Translations under genes and position numbers: made by a program
In this document: positions 26,137 through 34,470 of the stretch, piece after piece
Layout: each line of letters opens with the position of its first letter
How positions within the stretch are numbered: position 1 is the stretch's first letter
Origin: SHVZ01 sp041906305
GTDB lineage: Bacteria; Pseudomonadota; Alphaproteobacteria; SHVZ01
DNA length: 64,000 nt
Direction: 5' to 3'
Assembly (NCBI GenBank): GCA_041906305.1
Contig: JAYRJL010000002.1
Span: forward strand, 558,001-622,000
The notes under the pieces: generated by a model
Told to the model about the DNA's origin: nothing
The model's input: the letters and a program-made list of their open reading frames with translations, nothing else
Databases searched by the model: none

Positions 26137-27222
26137 ATGGAAGAGATCCAGCTGAGAGGCGTGGCCAAGGCCTATGGCCGCGCCCCCGCCGTGCGAGACC
26201 TGGACCTGACGGTTCCACCCGGCGAGTTCCTGACCATCCTCGGCCCCTCGGGCTGTGGGAAGACCACGACGCTCCGCATCGTCGCCGGACTCGAGGATCC
26301 GGACCGTGGCGAGGTCCAGCTGGGCTCGCGTCTCGTATTCTGCCGAGAAAAGGGAGTTCTCGTGCCGCCGGAAAATCGGCAGCTCGGCCTGATCTTCCAG
26401 AGCTACGCGCTCTGGCCGCACATGACGGTGGCGAGGAACGTCACCCTCGCCCTGAAGGAACGACGCCTTCCAGCGGACGAGATCGCTCGTCGCCTCGATG
26501 ACGCGCTCGAGCGCGTGCAGCTCGGCCCGATGCGTGATCGCTATCCATCGGAACTCTCCGGCGGCCAGCAGCAGCGCGTCGCCGTCGCGCGGCTGATCGC
26601 ACTCAAGCCGTCTATCCTCCTGATGGACGAACCGCTCTCCAACCTCGATGCCGTTCTCAGGACCGAGATGCGCGGCGAGCTGCGCCGGCTGCATCAGGAT
26701 CTCGGCGCCACAACGATCTACGTGACGCACGACCAGGTCGAGGCGCTGACGCTATCGGACACCATCGTGATCATGAACGAGGGGGTGGTCGAACAGCGCG
26801 GCACGCCCTACGAGACCTATCACCGGCCCGAGACGCTGTTCGTCGCCGAATTCATCGGCGACCCGCGCATCAACAAGCTCGACGGACGCTTGACCGGCGA
26901 CCGCAGCGTCGACTTCGGCGACTTCTCCCTCGCGCTGGACCTGCCGCTCCCCACCAAGAGCGCCGAAATAATCGGGACGGTCAGGCCCGAGATGATCTCG
27001 CTGTCGCAGAAAGAAGTGGCTGGCGCGGTTCCAGTCACGATAGAGACGATACAGCCGACCGGCTCGCAAACGATCCTGCATGTGCGCAGCGCTACCCGCC
27101 CCTACACCGTGCTTCAGTCTGGTTTCGTCCGTGCCCGCGCCGGCGAAGCGGCCTGGCTTTCGTTCGATCCGGCAGCGTTCAGCTACTTCGACCGCACGAG
27201 CGGACGGCGCATCGGCCCCTAG
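26137..27222 (+). CDS. ABC transporter ATP-binding protein (FbpC/AfuC/PotA-like)
   Basis: 361 residues. Walker A GPSGCGKTT near residue 37, Q-loop FQSYALWPH, signature LSGGQQQRV, Walker B LLMDEPLSNLD, switch His in VTHDQ, and a C-terminal TOBE region from about 245. Completes the transporter with the two genes upstream. The last four bases overlap the end of the convergent phosphatase gene. Confidence 0.92.
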   Translation: MEEIQLRGVAKAYGRAPAVRDLDLTVPPGEFLTILGPSGCGKTTTLRIVAGLEDPDRGEVQLGSRLVFCREKGVLVPPENRQLGLIFQSYALWPHMTVARNVTLALKERRLPADEIARRLDDALERVQLGPMRDRYPSELSGGQQQRVAVARLIALKPSILLMDEPLSNLDAVLRTEMRGELRRLHQDLGATTIYVTHDQVEALTLSDTIVIMNEGVVEQRGTPYETYHRPETLFVAEFIGDPRINKLDGRLTGDRSVDFGDFSLALDLPLPTKSAEIIGTVRPEMISLSQKEVAGAVPVTIETIQPTGSQTILHVRSATRPYTVLQSGFVRARAGEAAWLSFDPAAFSYFDRTSGRRIGP

Positions 27223-27836
27223 GCCAGCGGGCCGTCCGCTTCCTCTATCTTCCGGATCCAGACGGCGGCACGCTTCACCGCATCGAGCAGCATCGGCTTC
27301 GGCGTCTCGAACCATTCATCGGGCTGAAGCTCGCGGTGATGGCGGATATGCGCCAGCGCCCCATCGATGGTCGGGAACTGCTTCGGCAGCTGCATGTGCA
27401 GGTAGAGCGCAACCAGCGCCACCGAGCGGCTGCGCCCGCCCCGACAGTGAACCAGGATGTTGCCGCGCTCGCGCCTCGGATAGCTGGGCTTCTCCGGCAA
27501 CTCCTGATGGGCTGCGCCGTACAGAAGGTAGTACCCGGCCAGCATCATGCTCTCGGGATTGCCCGGGCCGTCGACCAAGCCGAGTTTGTAGGATCGAATC
27601 GCGCCGGTGCCGGCTGCGCACTGCATTCCGTCCGCCGGGATGCTCGGCTCGATGACGTAGTTGATGTCGAGATTGACGGCGCAGTTCACCACCGTGGTGA
27701 TCCCATTCTCCTTCAGCAACGCGAGATCCCGCGCGCCTTCGGTGTCGCCGATATAGAGCTTTGCACCGTAGGGCGGCAGGTCCTCGGCGATCAGGCTGAC
27801 GGCGGGGCGCTCATGCACGGGTGCTTCGATCGCCAT
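27219..27836 (-). CDS. Dual-specificity protein phosphatase-like enzyme
   Basis: 205 residues. The cysteine phosphatase loop is HCRGGRSRS (HC-x5-R-S), with the KLYIGDTEGA start and GITTVVNCA strand of DUSP-fold proteins. It could act on phosphotyrosine, phosphoinositides or small phosphate esters; no partner kinase is visible. It converges on the Pho-box transporter operon and diverges from mgsA-like, so it has its own promoter in the 98-bp gap. Confidence 0.85.
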   Translation of the reverse strand: MAIEAPVHERPAVSLIAEDLPPYGAKLYIGDTEGARDLALLKENGITTVVNCAVNLDINYVIEPSIPADGMQCAAGTGAIRSYKLGLVDGPGNPESMMLAGYYLLYGAAHQELPEKPSYPRRERGNILVHCRGGRSRSVALVALYLHMQLPKQFPTIDGALAHIRHHRELQPDEWFETPKPMLLDAVKRAAVWIRKIEEADGPLA

Positions 27837-27846
27837 AAAATTGGAT

Positions 27847-27871
27847 TTTCCTGACAGGAAATATATTTTCC
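27847..27871. promoter_or_regulatory. Three alternating half-sites phased at 10 bp
   Basis: TTTCC (27847), GGAAA (27857) and TTTCC (27867) are separated by exactly five bases each, so consecutive half-sites repeat every 10 bp, one helical turn. The array ends six bases before the -35 element of the mgsA-like promoter and lies in the divergent gap. The XRE-cupin regulator ending this operon is the obvious candidate ligand (inference). Confidence 0.5.
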
Positions 27872-27876
27872 GAGAG

Positions 27877-27904
27877 TTGACCCGACCGGCGGCACCGCTA
27901 TCAT
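27877..27904 (+). promoter_or_regulatory. Sigma-70-like promoter of the glutamate-synthase-like operon
   Basis: TTGACC (27877-27882), 16 bases, TATCAT (27899-27904), 31 bases before the ATG at 27935. Good housekeeping match, placed immediately behind the half-site array. Confidence 0.55.
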
Positions 27905-27934
27905 CGGCCGTCCCCTCCTCCGGAGACTACGAAA

Positions 27935-28834
27935 ATGTGCGGCATCGTCGGCCTCTTCCTCAAGGATCCGAAACTTGAGCCCGATCTCGGGCGACTGTTG
28001 TCCAACATGATGGGCGTGCTTTCGGATCGCGGCCCTGACAGTGCCGGCTTTGCGGTTTTCGGTCGTGGCGAGACCGGCAGCATCAAGCTGACTGTGCGCG
28101 GCGCCGAGGGAACCGACTTCCCCGCCCTCGCGCGCAAGCTCTCCGAAAATCTCGGCATCAAGATTGCCGCCGTCGGCCGCCACACCCACGGAATCCTGAC
28201 CCTGCCGGCAGACCGCGAGGCGGACGCCAAGGCGGCGCTGGCCAAGATCGCGCCCGAGATCGACATCGTCGGTGCCGGCACCCGCATGGAACTCTACAAG
28301 GAGGTCGGACGCCCTGAGCTGGTCGCGACCCAGTTCGGCCTCGAACGCATGCCCGGGACCCACGGCATCTGCCACACACGCATGGCGACGGAGTCGGCCG
28401 TGACCACCAATGGCGCGCATCCCTTCTCGACCGGGCTCGACCAGTGCCTGGTTCACAACGGATCGCTCTCCAACCACAATGCCGTCCGCCGCGAGCTTCG
28501 CCGCGAGGGCATCGAGTTCGCGACCGAGAACGATACCGAGGTCGCCGCCGGCTACCTCACCGCCCGCATGCACAAGGGCGCCAGCCTCAAGCAGGCGCTG
28601 ACCGATGCGCTGACCGATCTCGACGGGTTCTACACGTTCGTCGTCGGGACCGAATCCGGCTTCGGCGTGCTGCGCGATCCGATCGCCTGCAAGCCGGCGG
28701 TGATGGCGGAAACCGATCGCTACGTCGCCTTCGGCTCCGAGTATCGCGCGCTGGTTGATTTGCCGGACATCGCCAAGGCGCGGATCTGGGAACCGGAGCC
28801 GTCGACCGTCTATTTCTGGGAGCGGCCGAATTGA
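27935..28834 (+). CDS. mgsA: Class II glutamine amidotransferase subunit (MgsA/GlxB-like)
   Basis: 299 residues. N-terminal MCGIVGLF puts the catalytic Cys at position 2 after Met removal; RGPDSAGFAVF, CHTRMATES and the LVHNGSLSNHN segment are the Ntn-hydrolase amidotransferase landmarks. Equivalent to the glutaminase part of glutamate synthase as a separate protein, as in N-methylglutamate synthase (MgsA) and rhizobial GlxB. With the next three genes it likely transfers an amino or methylamino group from a gamma-glutamyl donor. TTGA overlap with the next gene. Confidence 0.85.
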   Translation: MCGIVGLFLKDPKLEPDLGRLLSNMMGVLSDRGPDSAGFAVFGRGETGSIKLTVRGAEGTDFPALARKLSENLGIKIAAVGRHTHGILTLPADREADAKAALAKIAPEIDIVGAGTRMELYKEVGRPELVATQFGLERMPGTHGICHTRMATESAVTTNGAHPFSTGLDQCLVHNGSLSNHNAVRRELRREGIEFATENDTEVAAGYLTARMHKGASLKQALTDALTDLDGFYTFVVGTESGFGVLRDPIACKPAVMAETDRYVAFGSEYRALVDLPDIAKARIWEPEPSTVYFWERPN

Positions 28835-29523
28835 ACGCGAGCGAGCAGGTCGTCGATCTCTCGACGACCGAACTACGAGACCTCAATTCCGCTCTTCACA
28901 AACTGAGGCCCGACACCAACCAGACGCTCTGGCGCATTGCCAACCCGCGCGGCCGTCACTCGGTCGCGGTCGGCGTGGATGCGCCGGTCACCATCGAGAT
29001 CGACGGGCATGTCGGCTACTACTGCGCCGGCATGAACAAGCATGCAACGGTGATCGTGAACGGCAATGCCGGCACCGGCGTCGCCGAGAACATTATGTCG
29101 GGCACAGTTCACGTGAAGGGCGACGCCAGCCAGTCGGCCGGCGCCACCGGCTGCGGCGGCATGCTGATCATCGACGGCAATGCCTCGGCCCGCTGCGGCA
29201 TCTCGATGAAGGGCGTCGACATCGTGGTTAAGGGCAGCGTCGGTCACATGTCGGCGTTCATGGCCCAGGCCGGATCGCTGGTCGTGCTCGGCGACGCCGG
29301 CGAAAGCCTTGGCGACTCGATCTACGAGGCGCGGCTCTATGTCCGCGGCAGGGTCCAAGGCCTCGGCGCCGACTGCATCGAGAAGCCGATGACCGATCAT
29401 CACAAGGCGAAGCTCGCGATCAAGCTGAAGGCCGCCGGCGTCACCGGAATCGATGTCGGCGCCTTCAAGCGCTACGGCTCGGCCCGCCGCCTCTACCACT
29501 TCCACGTCGACAACGTGTACTGA
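28831..29523 (+). CDS. mgsB: GXGXG-domain subunit (MgsB/GlxC-like)
   Basis: 230 residues starting at TTG 28831, overlapping the previous stop. The centre is a right-handed beta-helix with repeated short turns (NGNAGTGVAEN, KGDASQSAGATGCGG, DGNASARCGISMKG, LGDAGESLGDSIYEA), matching the C-terminal GXGXG domain of glutamate synthase as a stand-alone protein. It probably scaffolds the amidotransferase and FMN subunits. Confidence 0.85.
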   Translation: MNASEQVVDLSTTELRDLNSALHKLRPDTNQTLWRIANPRGRHSVAVGVDAPVTIEIDGHVGYYCAGMNKHATVIVNGNAGTGVAENIMSGTVHVKGDASQSAGATGCGGMLIIDGNASARCGISMKGVDIVVKGSVGHMSAFMAQAGSLVVLGDAGESLGDSIYEARLYVRGRVQGLGADCIEKPMTDHHKAKLAIKLKAAGVTGIDVGAFKRYGSARRLYHFHVDNVY

Positions 29524-29526
29524 ACC

Positions 29527-30849
29527 ATGAGCCAGCCGATAACCACGCCCCGCAAGTCGGCGACCTTCGACGACTACACGCTGTCCGAGATCCGCCGCGC
29601 GGCTGCGACCGGCATCTACGACATTCGCGGTGCCGGCGCCAAGCGCAGGGTCCCGCATTTCGACGACCTCCTGTTCCTCGGGGCCTCGATCTCGCGGTAT
29701 CCGCTCGAGGGCTATCGCGAGCGCTGCGGCACCAACGTCGTGCTCGGATCGCGCCACGCCAAGAAGCCGATCGAGCTCAAGATCCCTATCACCATCGCCG
29801 GCATGAGCTTCGGCTCGCTCTCGGCCAACGCCAAGGAGGCGCTGGGCCGCGGCGCCTCGACGGTGGGGACGTCCACCACCACCGGCGACGGCGGCATGAC
29901 GCAGGAAGAGCGCGGCCACTCCTCGCTTCTGGTCTACCAAGTGCTGCCGTCGCGCTACGGCATGAACCCGGACGACCTCCGCCGCGCGGACGCGATCGAG
30001 ATCGTGGTCGGCCAGGGGGCCAAGCCCGGCGGCGGAGGCATGCTGCTCGGCCAGAAGATCACCGAGCGCGTCGCCGGCATGCGTGTGCTGCCGGTCGGCA
30101 TCGACCAGCGCTCGGCCTGCCGTCATCCGGACTGGACCGGTCCCGACGACCTCCAGATCAAGATCGAGGAGATCCGCGAGATCACCGACTGGGAGAAGCC
30201 GATCTACGTGAAGGTCGGCGCGTCCCGCCCCTACTACGACACGGCCTTGTCGGTGAAGGCCGGCGCCGACGTGGTCGTCCTCGACGGCATGCAGGGAGGC
30301 ACCGCCGCGACCCAGGAGGTCTTCATCGAGAATGTCGGCCTGCCGACGCTCTCCTCCATCCGTCCGGCGGTGCAAGCGCTGATCGATCTCGGCATGCACC
30401 GGAAGGTGCAGCTGATCGTCTCAGGCGGCATCCGCAACGGCGCGGACGTGGCGAAGGCATTGGCGCTAGGCGCCGATGCCGTCTCGATCGGCACCGCGGC
30501 GCTGGTAGCGCTCGGCGACAACGATCCCGCCCTGGAGGGTGAATACGCGAAGCTCGGCACCACCGCCGGTGCCTATGACGACTGGCACGAGGGCCGCGAC
30601 CCGGCCGGCATCACCACGCAGGATCAGGCGCTGATGGCACGCCTCGATCCGGTCAAGGCCGGTCGACGTCTCGCCAACTATCTCGCGGTGATGACGCTGG
30701 AGGCGCAGACGATCGCGCGCGCCTGCGGCAAGAGCCATGTGCACAATCTCGAGCCCGAGGACCTGGTGGCGCTGACCATCGAGGCGGCGGCGATGGCAAG
30801 GGTTCCTCTTGCCGGTACGAACTGGATACCCGGCGGAGGCTCGTTCTAA
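29527..30849 (+). CDS. mgsC: FMN-binding glutamate-synthase-like subunit (MgsC/GlxD-like)
   Basis: 440 residues of the glutamate synthase central/FMN barrel: AGMSFGSLSANAKEALGRGA, TSTTTGDGGM, the GQGAKPGGGGMLLGQKI flavin phosphate loop, VDGMQGGT-like LDGMQGGTAA and SGGIRNGADVAKALALGAD. It makes the third subunit with MgsA/MgsB-like proteins. In the N-methylglutamate pathway the complex converts gamma-glutamylmethylamide and 2-oxoglutarate to N-methylglutamate and glutamate. Confidence 0.88.
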   Translation: MSQPITTPRKSATFDDYTLSEIRRAAATGIYDIRGAGAKRRVPHFDDLLFLGASISRYPLEGYRERCGTNVVLGSRHAKKPIELKIPITIAGMSFGSLSANAKEALGRGASTVGTSTTTGDGGMTQEERGHSSLLVYQVLPSRYGMNPDDLRRADAIEIVVGQGAKPGGGGMLLGQKITERVAGMRVLPVGIDQRSACRHPDWTGPDDLQIKIEEIREITDWEKPIYVKVGASRPYYDTALSVKAGADVVVLDGMQGGTAATQEVFIENVGLPTLSSIRPAVQALIDLGMHRKVQLIVSGGIRNGADVAKALALGADAVSIGTAALVALGDNDPALEGEYAKLGTTAGAYDDWHEGRDPAGITTQDQALMARLDPVKAGRRLANYLAVMTLEAQTIARACGKSHVHNLEPEDLVALTIEAAAMARVPLAGTNWIPGGGSF

Positions 30850-30871
30850 CCAAGGCGAACAGGGGGCGGTG

Positions 30872-32173
30872 ATGGCGACGGATCTGGCGAAGGCGGCGAA
30901 GGATCGGGGGATCAAGTACTTCATGATCTCCTACACGGATCTCTTCGGGACGCAGCGGGCAAAGCTGGTGCCGGCAGCGGCGATCGGGGCGATGCAGAAG
31001 TCCGGGGCGGGCTTCGCCGGATTCGCCACCTGGCTCGACATGACGCCGGCCGATCCGGATCTCTTCGCCGTCCCCGATCCCGACAGCCTCATCCAGCTCC
31101 CGTGGAAGCCCGAAGTCGGCTGGCTCGCTTCCGACCTCGTCATGGGCGGCAAGTCGGTCGATCAGGCGCCGCGCAACCTGTTGAAGCGCATCGTCGCCGA
31201 GGCCGCCGCCAAGGGCCTCGAGATGAAGACCGGCGTCGAGTGCGAGTACTTCCTGATCACGCCGGACGGGACCCAGATCTCCGATCCCGCCGATCACCAG
31301 GCCAAGCCCTGCTACGACCAGTCGGCGCTGACGCGACGCTACGACGTGGTCACCGAGATCTGCGATGCCATGCTGGCGCTCGGCTGGAAGCCGTATCAGA
31401 ACGATCACGAGGACGGAAACGGCCAGTTCGAGATGAACTGGGAATACGATCACGCCCTGGTCACGGCCGACCGACACGCCTTCTTCAAGTACATGGTCCG
31501 GACCATCGCGGAGAAGCACGGGCTTCGCGCCACCTTCATGCCGAAGCCGTTCATCAACCTGACCGGCAGCGGCTGCCACGCGCATGTGTCGATGTGGAAG
31601 GGCAAGAAGAACCTGTTCGAGGATCCGAAGGGAGAGCTCGGCCTCTCCCCCCTCGCTTATCAGTTCATCGGTGGCATCGTACACAACGCCGAGGCGCTCT
31701 GCGCCCTGACCAACCCGACAGTGAACTCCTACAAGCGCATCAACGCGCCGGTCACGACCTCGGGCGCGACCTGGTCGCCGAATACGGTGACCTATGCCGG
31801 GAACAACCGCACCCACATGATCCGCATCCCGGAGCCGAACCGTTTCGAGCTGCGCCTTCCCGATGGTGCGGTGAATCCCTACCTGCTGCAGGCTTCGATC
31901 CTGGTCGCCGGCCTCGACGGCGTCGCCAACAAGCGCGATCCCGGCAAGCGGCTCGACATCAACATGTATACCGACGGCCACACGGTGAAGAGCGCCAAGC
32001 GGCTGCCGCTCAATCTGCTCGATGCGCTCCGCAATCTCGAGAAGTCGGCTGTGTTGAAAGCCGGTCTCGGTGAGGCTTTCATGACCGCGTATCTCAAGCT
32101 CCGCCATGCCGACTGGAACGACTACGCCCGCCACCTGACCGAGTGGGAACGGCGGACGACGCTCGACTGCTGA
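30872..32173 (+). CDS. glnT: Type III-like glutamine synthetase (GlnT) / gamma-glutamylmethylamide synthetase
   Basis: 433 residues from ATG 30872 (AGGGGG upstream). Glutamine synthetase fold: YFMISYTDLFGTQRAKLVP beta-grasp N-terminus, ECEYFL and NGQFEMNWEY metal-binding glutamates, SGCHAHVSMW, and NRTHMIRIPEPNRFELRLPD with the catalytic Arg residues. GlnT and GmaS cannot be told apart by eye. Placement with three Mgs-like subunits favours gamma-glutamylmethylamide synthesis from methylamine, glutamate and ATP. The stop overlaps the regulator start. Confidence 0.87.
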   Translation: MATDLAKAAKDRGIKYFMISYTDLFGTQRAKLVPAAAIGAMQKSGAGFAGFATWLDMTPADPDLFAVPDPDSLIQLPWKPEVGWLASDLVMGGKSVDQAPRNLLKRIVAEAAAKGLEMKTGVECEYFLITPDGTQISDPADHQAKPCYDQSALTRRYDVVTEICDAMLALGWKPYQNDHEDGNGQFEMNWEYDHALVTADRHAFFKYMVRTIAEKHGLRATFMPKPFINLTGSGCHAHVSMWKGKKNLFEDPKGELGLSPLAYQFIGGIVHNAEALCALTNPTVNSYKRINAPVTTSGATWSPNTVTYAGNNRTHMIRIPEPNRFELRLPDGAVNPYLLQASILVAGLDGVANKRDPGKRLDINMYTDGHTVKSAKRLPLNLLDALRNLEKSAVLKAGLGEAFMTAYLKLRHADWNDYARHLTEWERRTTLDC

Positions 32174-32817
32174 TGGCCGCCCGCAAACCGACGACGAAGC
32201 GCGGCGATCTCGCGACCGGCTCGAACGCGCCGACATCCTCGGGAGGTCCCACTGTCGAGGAAGCGGTCGGCACCCGCGTCCGCGCGCTCCGCAAGCGACT
32301 CGACATGACCGTCGCCGAGCTCGCGGGCCAGGCCGGGCTCTCGGTCGGCATGTTGTCGAAGATCGAGAATGGCGCCACGTCGCCGTCGCTGACGACGCTG
32401 CAGGCTCTGGCAGACGCCTGCAACGTGCCGATCTCCAGCCTGTTCGCCGAGCTCGAGGAAGCGCGCGACTGCTCCTACGTCCCGCGCGGGCAAGGCGTCA
32501 CCATCGACCGGCGCGGCACCAAGGTCGGACACCAGTACCAGCTCCTCGGGCATTCGCTCCGCGGCGAGGTCGTGGTCGAGCCCTACCTGATCACGCTGTC
32601 GAAGGAAGCCGAGCCGTATGCCAACTTCCGGCATGCCGGCGTCGAGTTCATCTACATGCTGTCCGGCGTCGTCACCTATCGGCACGGCGACAAGGTCTAC
32701 GACCTGGGCCCCGGCGATGCCCTCTTCTTCGACGCCGCCGCACCACACGGACCGTCCAGCCTGACCAAGCTTCCGAGCCAGTACCTCTCGATCATCATCT
32801 ATCCGCGCGACGTCTGA
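32173..32817 (+). CDS. XRE-family regulator with C-terminal cupin
   Basis: 214 residues. Helix-turn-helix at about 35-88 (VRALRKRLDMTVAELAGQAGLSVGMLSKIENG), cupin sensor from about 125 (FRHAGVEFIYMLSGVVTYRHG, GDALFFDAAAPHGP). This class often controls amine and glutamine metabolism and binds a small effector in the cupin. Its ATG overlaps the glnT stop, so it is the last gene of the operon and likely its own regulator. Its 3' end overlaps the convergent nrsF gene by 19 bases. Confidence 0.9.
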   Translation: MAARKPTTKRGDLATGSNAPTSSGGPTVEEAVGTRVRALRKRLDMTVAELAGQAGLSVGMLSKIENGATSPSLTTLQALADACNVPISSLFAELEEARDCSYVPRGQGVTIDRRGTKVGHQYQLLGHSLRGEVVVEPYLITLSKEAEPYANFRHAGVEFIYMLSGVVTYRHGDKVYDLGPGDALFFDAAAPHGPSSLTKLPSQYLSIIIYPRDV

Positions 32818-33464
32818 GCCTCGGGCGACTGAAGCAGTCCGCTCGCCATCCGCGTCGCCAGGATGACGAGGCCGACCGCGACCGCGTGAACCCCCAGGTC
32901 CATGAAAGTCACGTCGAACGGATGGAAGAACTGCAGCAGCACGGCGGCGATCGCCGCGACGCCGAGTCCTCCGACGACGGCGACCGGCATCGGATTCAGC
33001 GGTCGGGCTTTCGAAAGGACAAGCAGGAGGGCCGCACCGAGCGGGAGGCTGACGCCCAGGAGCAGGCGGAAGCAGTCGGCGCTCTCGCCGAGAGTCCAGC
33101 CGTCGGGGCCGAAGCGGACCCAGTGCTGCCAGCAGCTGTAGCCGCTGGAGCCGATCCATAGGCCGAGCGGCGGCACCGGCAGCCAAGCCCAGGCGGACGA
33201 GCGGTCCGGCAAGCTGAGGTGGAAGGCCGCGACGACAGCGGCGATGCCGGTCAGCACGGTACCGAGCAATTCGAACCGCAGCTTCGTGTCCTCGATTCTG
33301 GACATGAACAGCGGCAGGTCGGCGAAGCCCGCCACCGCGGCGAGCGATATCAGCGCAATCGAGCCTAGCCACAGCATGGCCCGCGTCATCGGCGGCAACA
33401 GGCGCCTGACCCGGCCGCCGTCGGCGGCCAGCTTCGCGATCAGATCCTCCAGAGCCTCGGACAT
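32799..33464 (-). CDS. nrsF: NrsF-family anti-sigma factor (DUF1109)
   Basis: 221 residues, six hydrophobic helices with a short cytoplasmic N-terminus (SEALEDLIAKLAADGG). Two cysteines (111 and 131) flank a helix pair, the sort of residues implicated in metal or thiol sensing in this family. It should hold SigF at the membrane until stress. Follows sigF by one base, the usual sigF-nrsF order. Confidence 0.88.
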   Translation of the reverse strand: MSEALEDLIAKLAADGGRVRRLLPPMTRAMLWLGSIALISLAAVAGFADLPLFMSRIEDTKLRFELLGTVLTGIAAVVAAFHLSLPDRSSAWAWLPVPPLGLWIGSSGYSCWQHWVRFGPDGWTLGESADCFRLLLGVSLPLGAALLLVLSKARPLNPMPVAVVGGLGVAAIAAVLLQFFHPFDVTFMDLGVHAVAVGLVILATRMASGLLQSPEAQTSRG

Positions 33465-33465
33465 C

Positions 33466-34032
33466 CTATCCGCCCTTCAGCTTGGCCCGGAGCGCCTTGA
33501 TCGCCCGGTGCACGTTGACCTTCAGACCCCCGACCGACTGCCCGCTCACCGCCGCGGCCTCCGCCAGCGACATCTCCTTCAGCTTCACCAGCTCCAGCGC
33601 TTCCCGCTGGCCGCGAGGAAGAGCCGCAAGCGCGCCGGCCAACGCGTCGGTCGCCTCGCGTCCCTCCAGCTCCCTGTTCGCCAGAGGGTCGGCAAAGGTT
33701 TCATAAGAAGTGTCGTCCCGGATCTCCATCGCTTCGGTCCGGCTCCGGCGCCTGATCGCGTCGATCGACCGGCGGCGGGCAACCGCGACCAGCCAAGGCA
33801 TGAACGGCCTCGCGGGATCGTAGGTTTGGCGGATCCGATGGAGCGTCAACAAGACATCCTGGACGACGTCGTCGATCCGATCCGGCGCGCGGTGGTGATG
33901 GGCGACGACTGCACGCACCATCGGCGCGATCTCCTTGAGAAGGCGCGCATAGTCGGCCTGGTTGCCGTCCTGGGCAGCCGCCATGAGCCGCGACCAGCGC
34001 GGCTCGTCGCTTTCCCGCCCGCCTGAGGCCAT
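33466..34032 (-). CDS. sigF: ECF sigma factor SigF
   Basis: 188 residues. Region 2 (DDVVQDVLLTLHRIRQTYDPARPFMPWL) and region 4 (LPRGQREALELVKLKEMSLAEAAAVSGQSVGGLKVNVHRA) are complete. Pairing with nrsF and divergence from a bufferin operon with an exact GTAACC-N16-CGAA promoter identify it as SigF, the heavy-metal/oxidant ECF factor known from Caulobacter. Confidence 0.9.
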   Translation of the reverse strand: MASGGRESDEPRWSRLMAAAQDGNQADYARLLKEIAPMVRAVVAHHHRAPDRIDDVVQDVLLTLHRIRQTYDPARPFMPWLVAVARRRSIDAIRRRSRTEAMEIRDDTSYETFADPLANRELEGREATDALAGALAALPRGQREALELVKLKEMSLAEAAAVSGQSVGGLKVNVHRAIKALRAKLKGG

Positions 34033-34076
34033 CCGCTCCTCTCCGGTTCACACGCGCGTGACCGCATCCTCCCTCT

Positions 34077-34102
34077 GTAACCTCTGCCGATGTCGAGGCG
34101 AA
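34077..34102 (+). promoter_or_regulatory. SigF-type promoter of the bufferin operon
   Basis: GTAACC (34077-34082), 16 bases, CGAA (34099-34102): identical to the SigF motif I recall for Caulobacter. It lies 69 bases before the bufA ATG and is read away from sigF. Confidence 0.85.
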
Positions 34103-34171
34103 CCGAGGGACATGGGACGTCGGCAGGTGCCGGTGCATCCCGCCCATCGAAGCATAAGAGGAGTTCGTCAT

Positions 34172-34450
34172 ATGCAGAAGCCTTCGCTCAAGACCGTCGC
34201 CGGTTCGACCCTTCTCGGCGCGCTCGCCGTCGCCGTCATCTCGGTGGCCGCGGCCCAGGCCGCACCTGTCGCGCAGCCGGCCGGTTCCGAAAAGTGCTAC
34301 GGCATCGCCAAGGCCGGCAAGAACGACTGCGCCGCCGGCGCCAATTCCTGCGCCGGCCAGGCGACCAAGGACATGGACAAGGCCGCCTACGTCTACCTGC
34401 CGTCCGGCCTCTGCGCGAAGATCGCCGGCGCCAGCATGAAGGCCATGTGA
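34172..34450 (+). CDS. bufA: Bufferin-type RiPP precursor (BufA1, DUF2282)
   Basis: 92 residues with a Sec signal peptide (about 1-30, ending AAAQA) and a short mature part holding four cysteines at 42, 53, 60 and 81, in the contexts EKCYGIAKAGKNDC, SCAGQ and GLCAKIAG typical of BufA1/GigA. In the known system the core cysteines are modified by BufB/BufC to copper-binding heterocycles, and the exported peptide buffers copper. GAGGAG precedes the ATG. First gene of the SigF-controlled operon. Confidence 0.92.
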   Translation: MQKPSLKTVAGSTLLGALAVAVISVAAAQAAPVAQPAGSEKCYGIAKAGKNDCAAGANSCAGQATKDMDKAAYVYLPSGLCAKIAGASMKAM

Positions 34451-34470
34451 GCAGCCTCCGCGCCGCCTCC

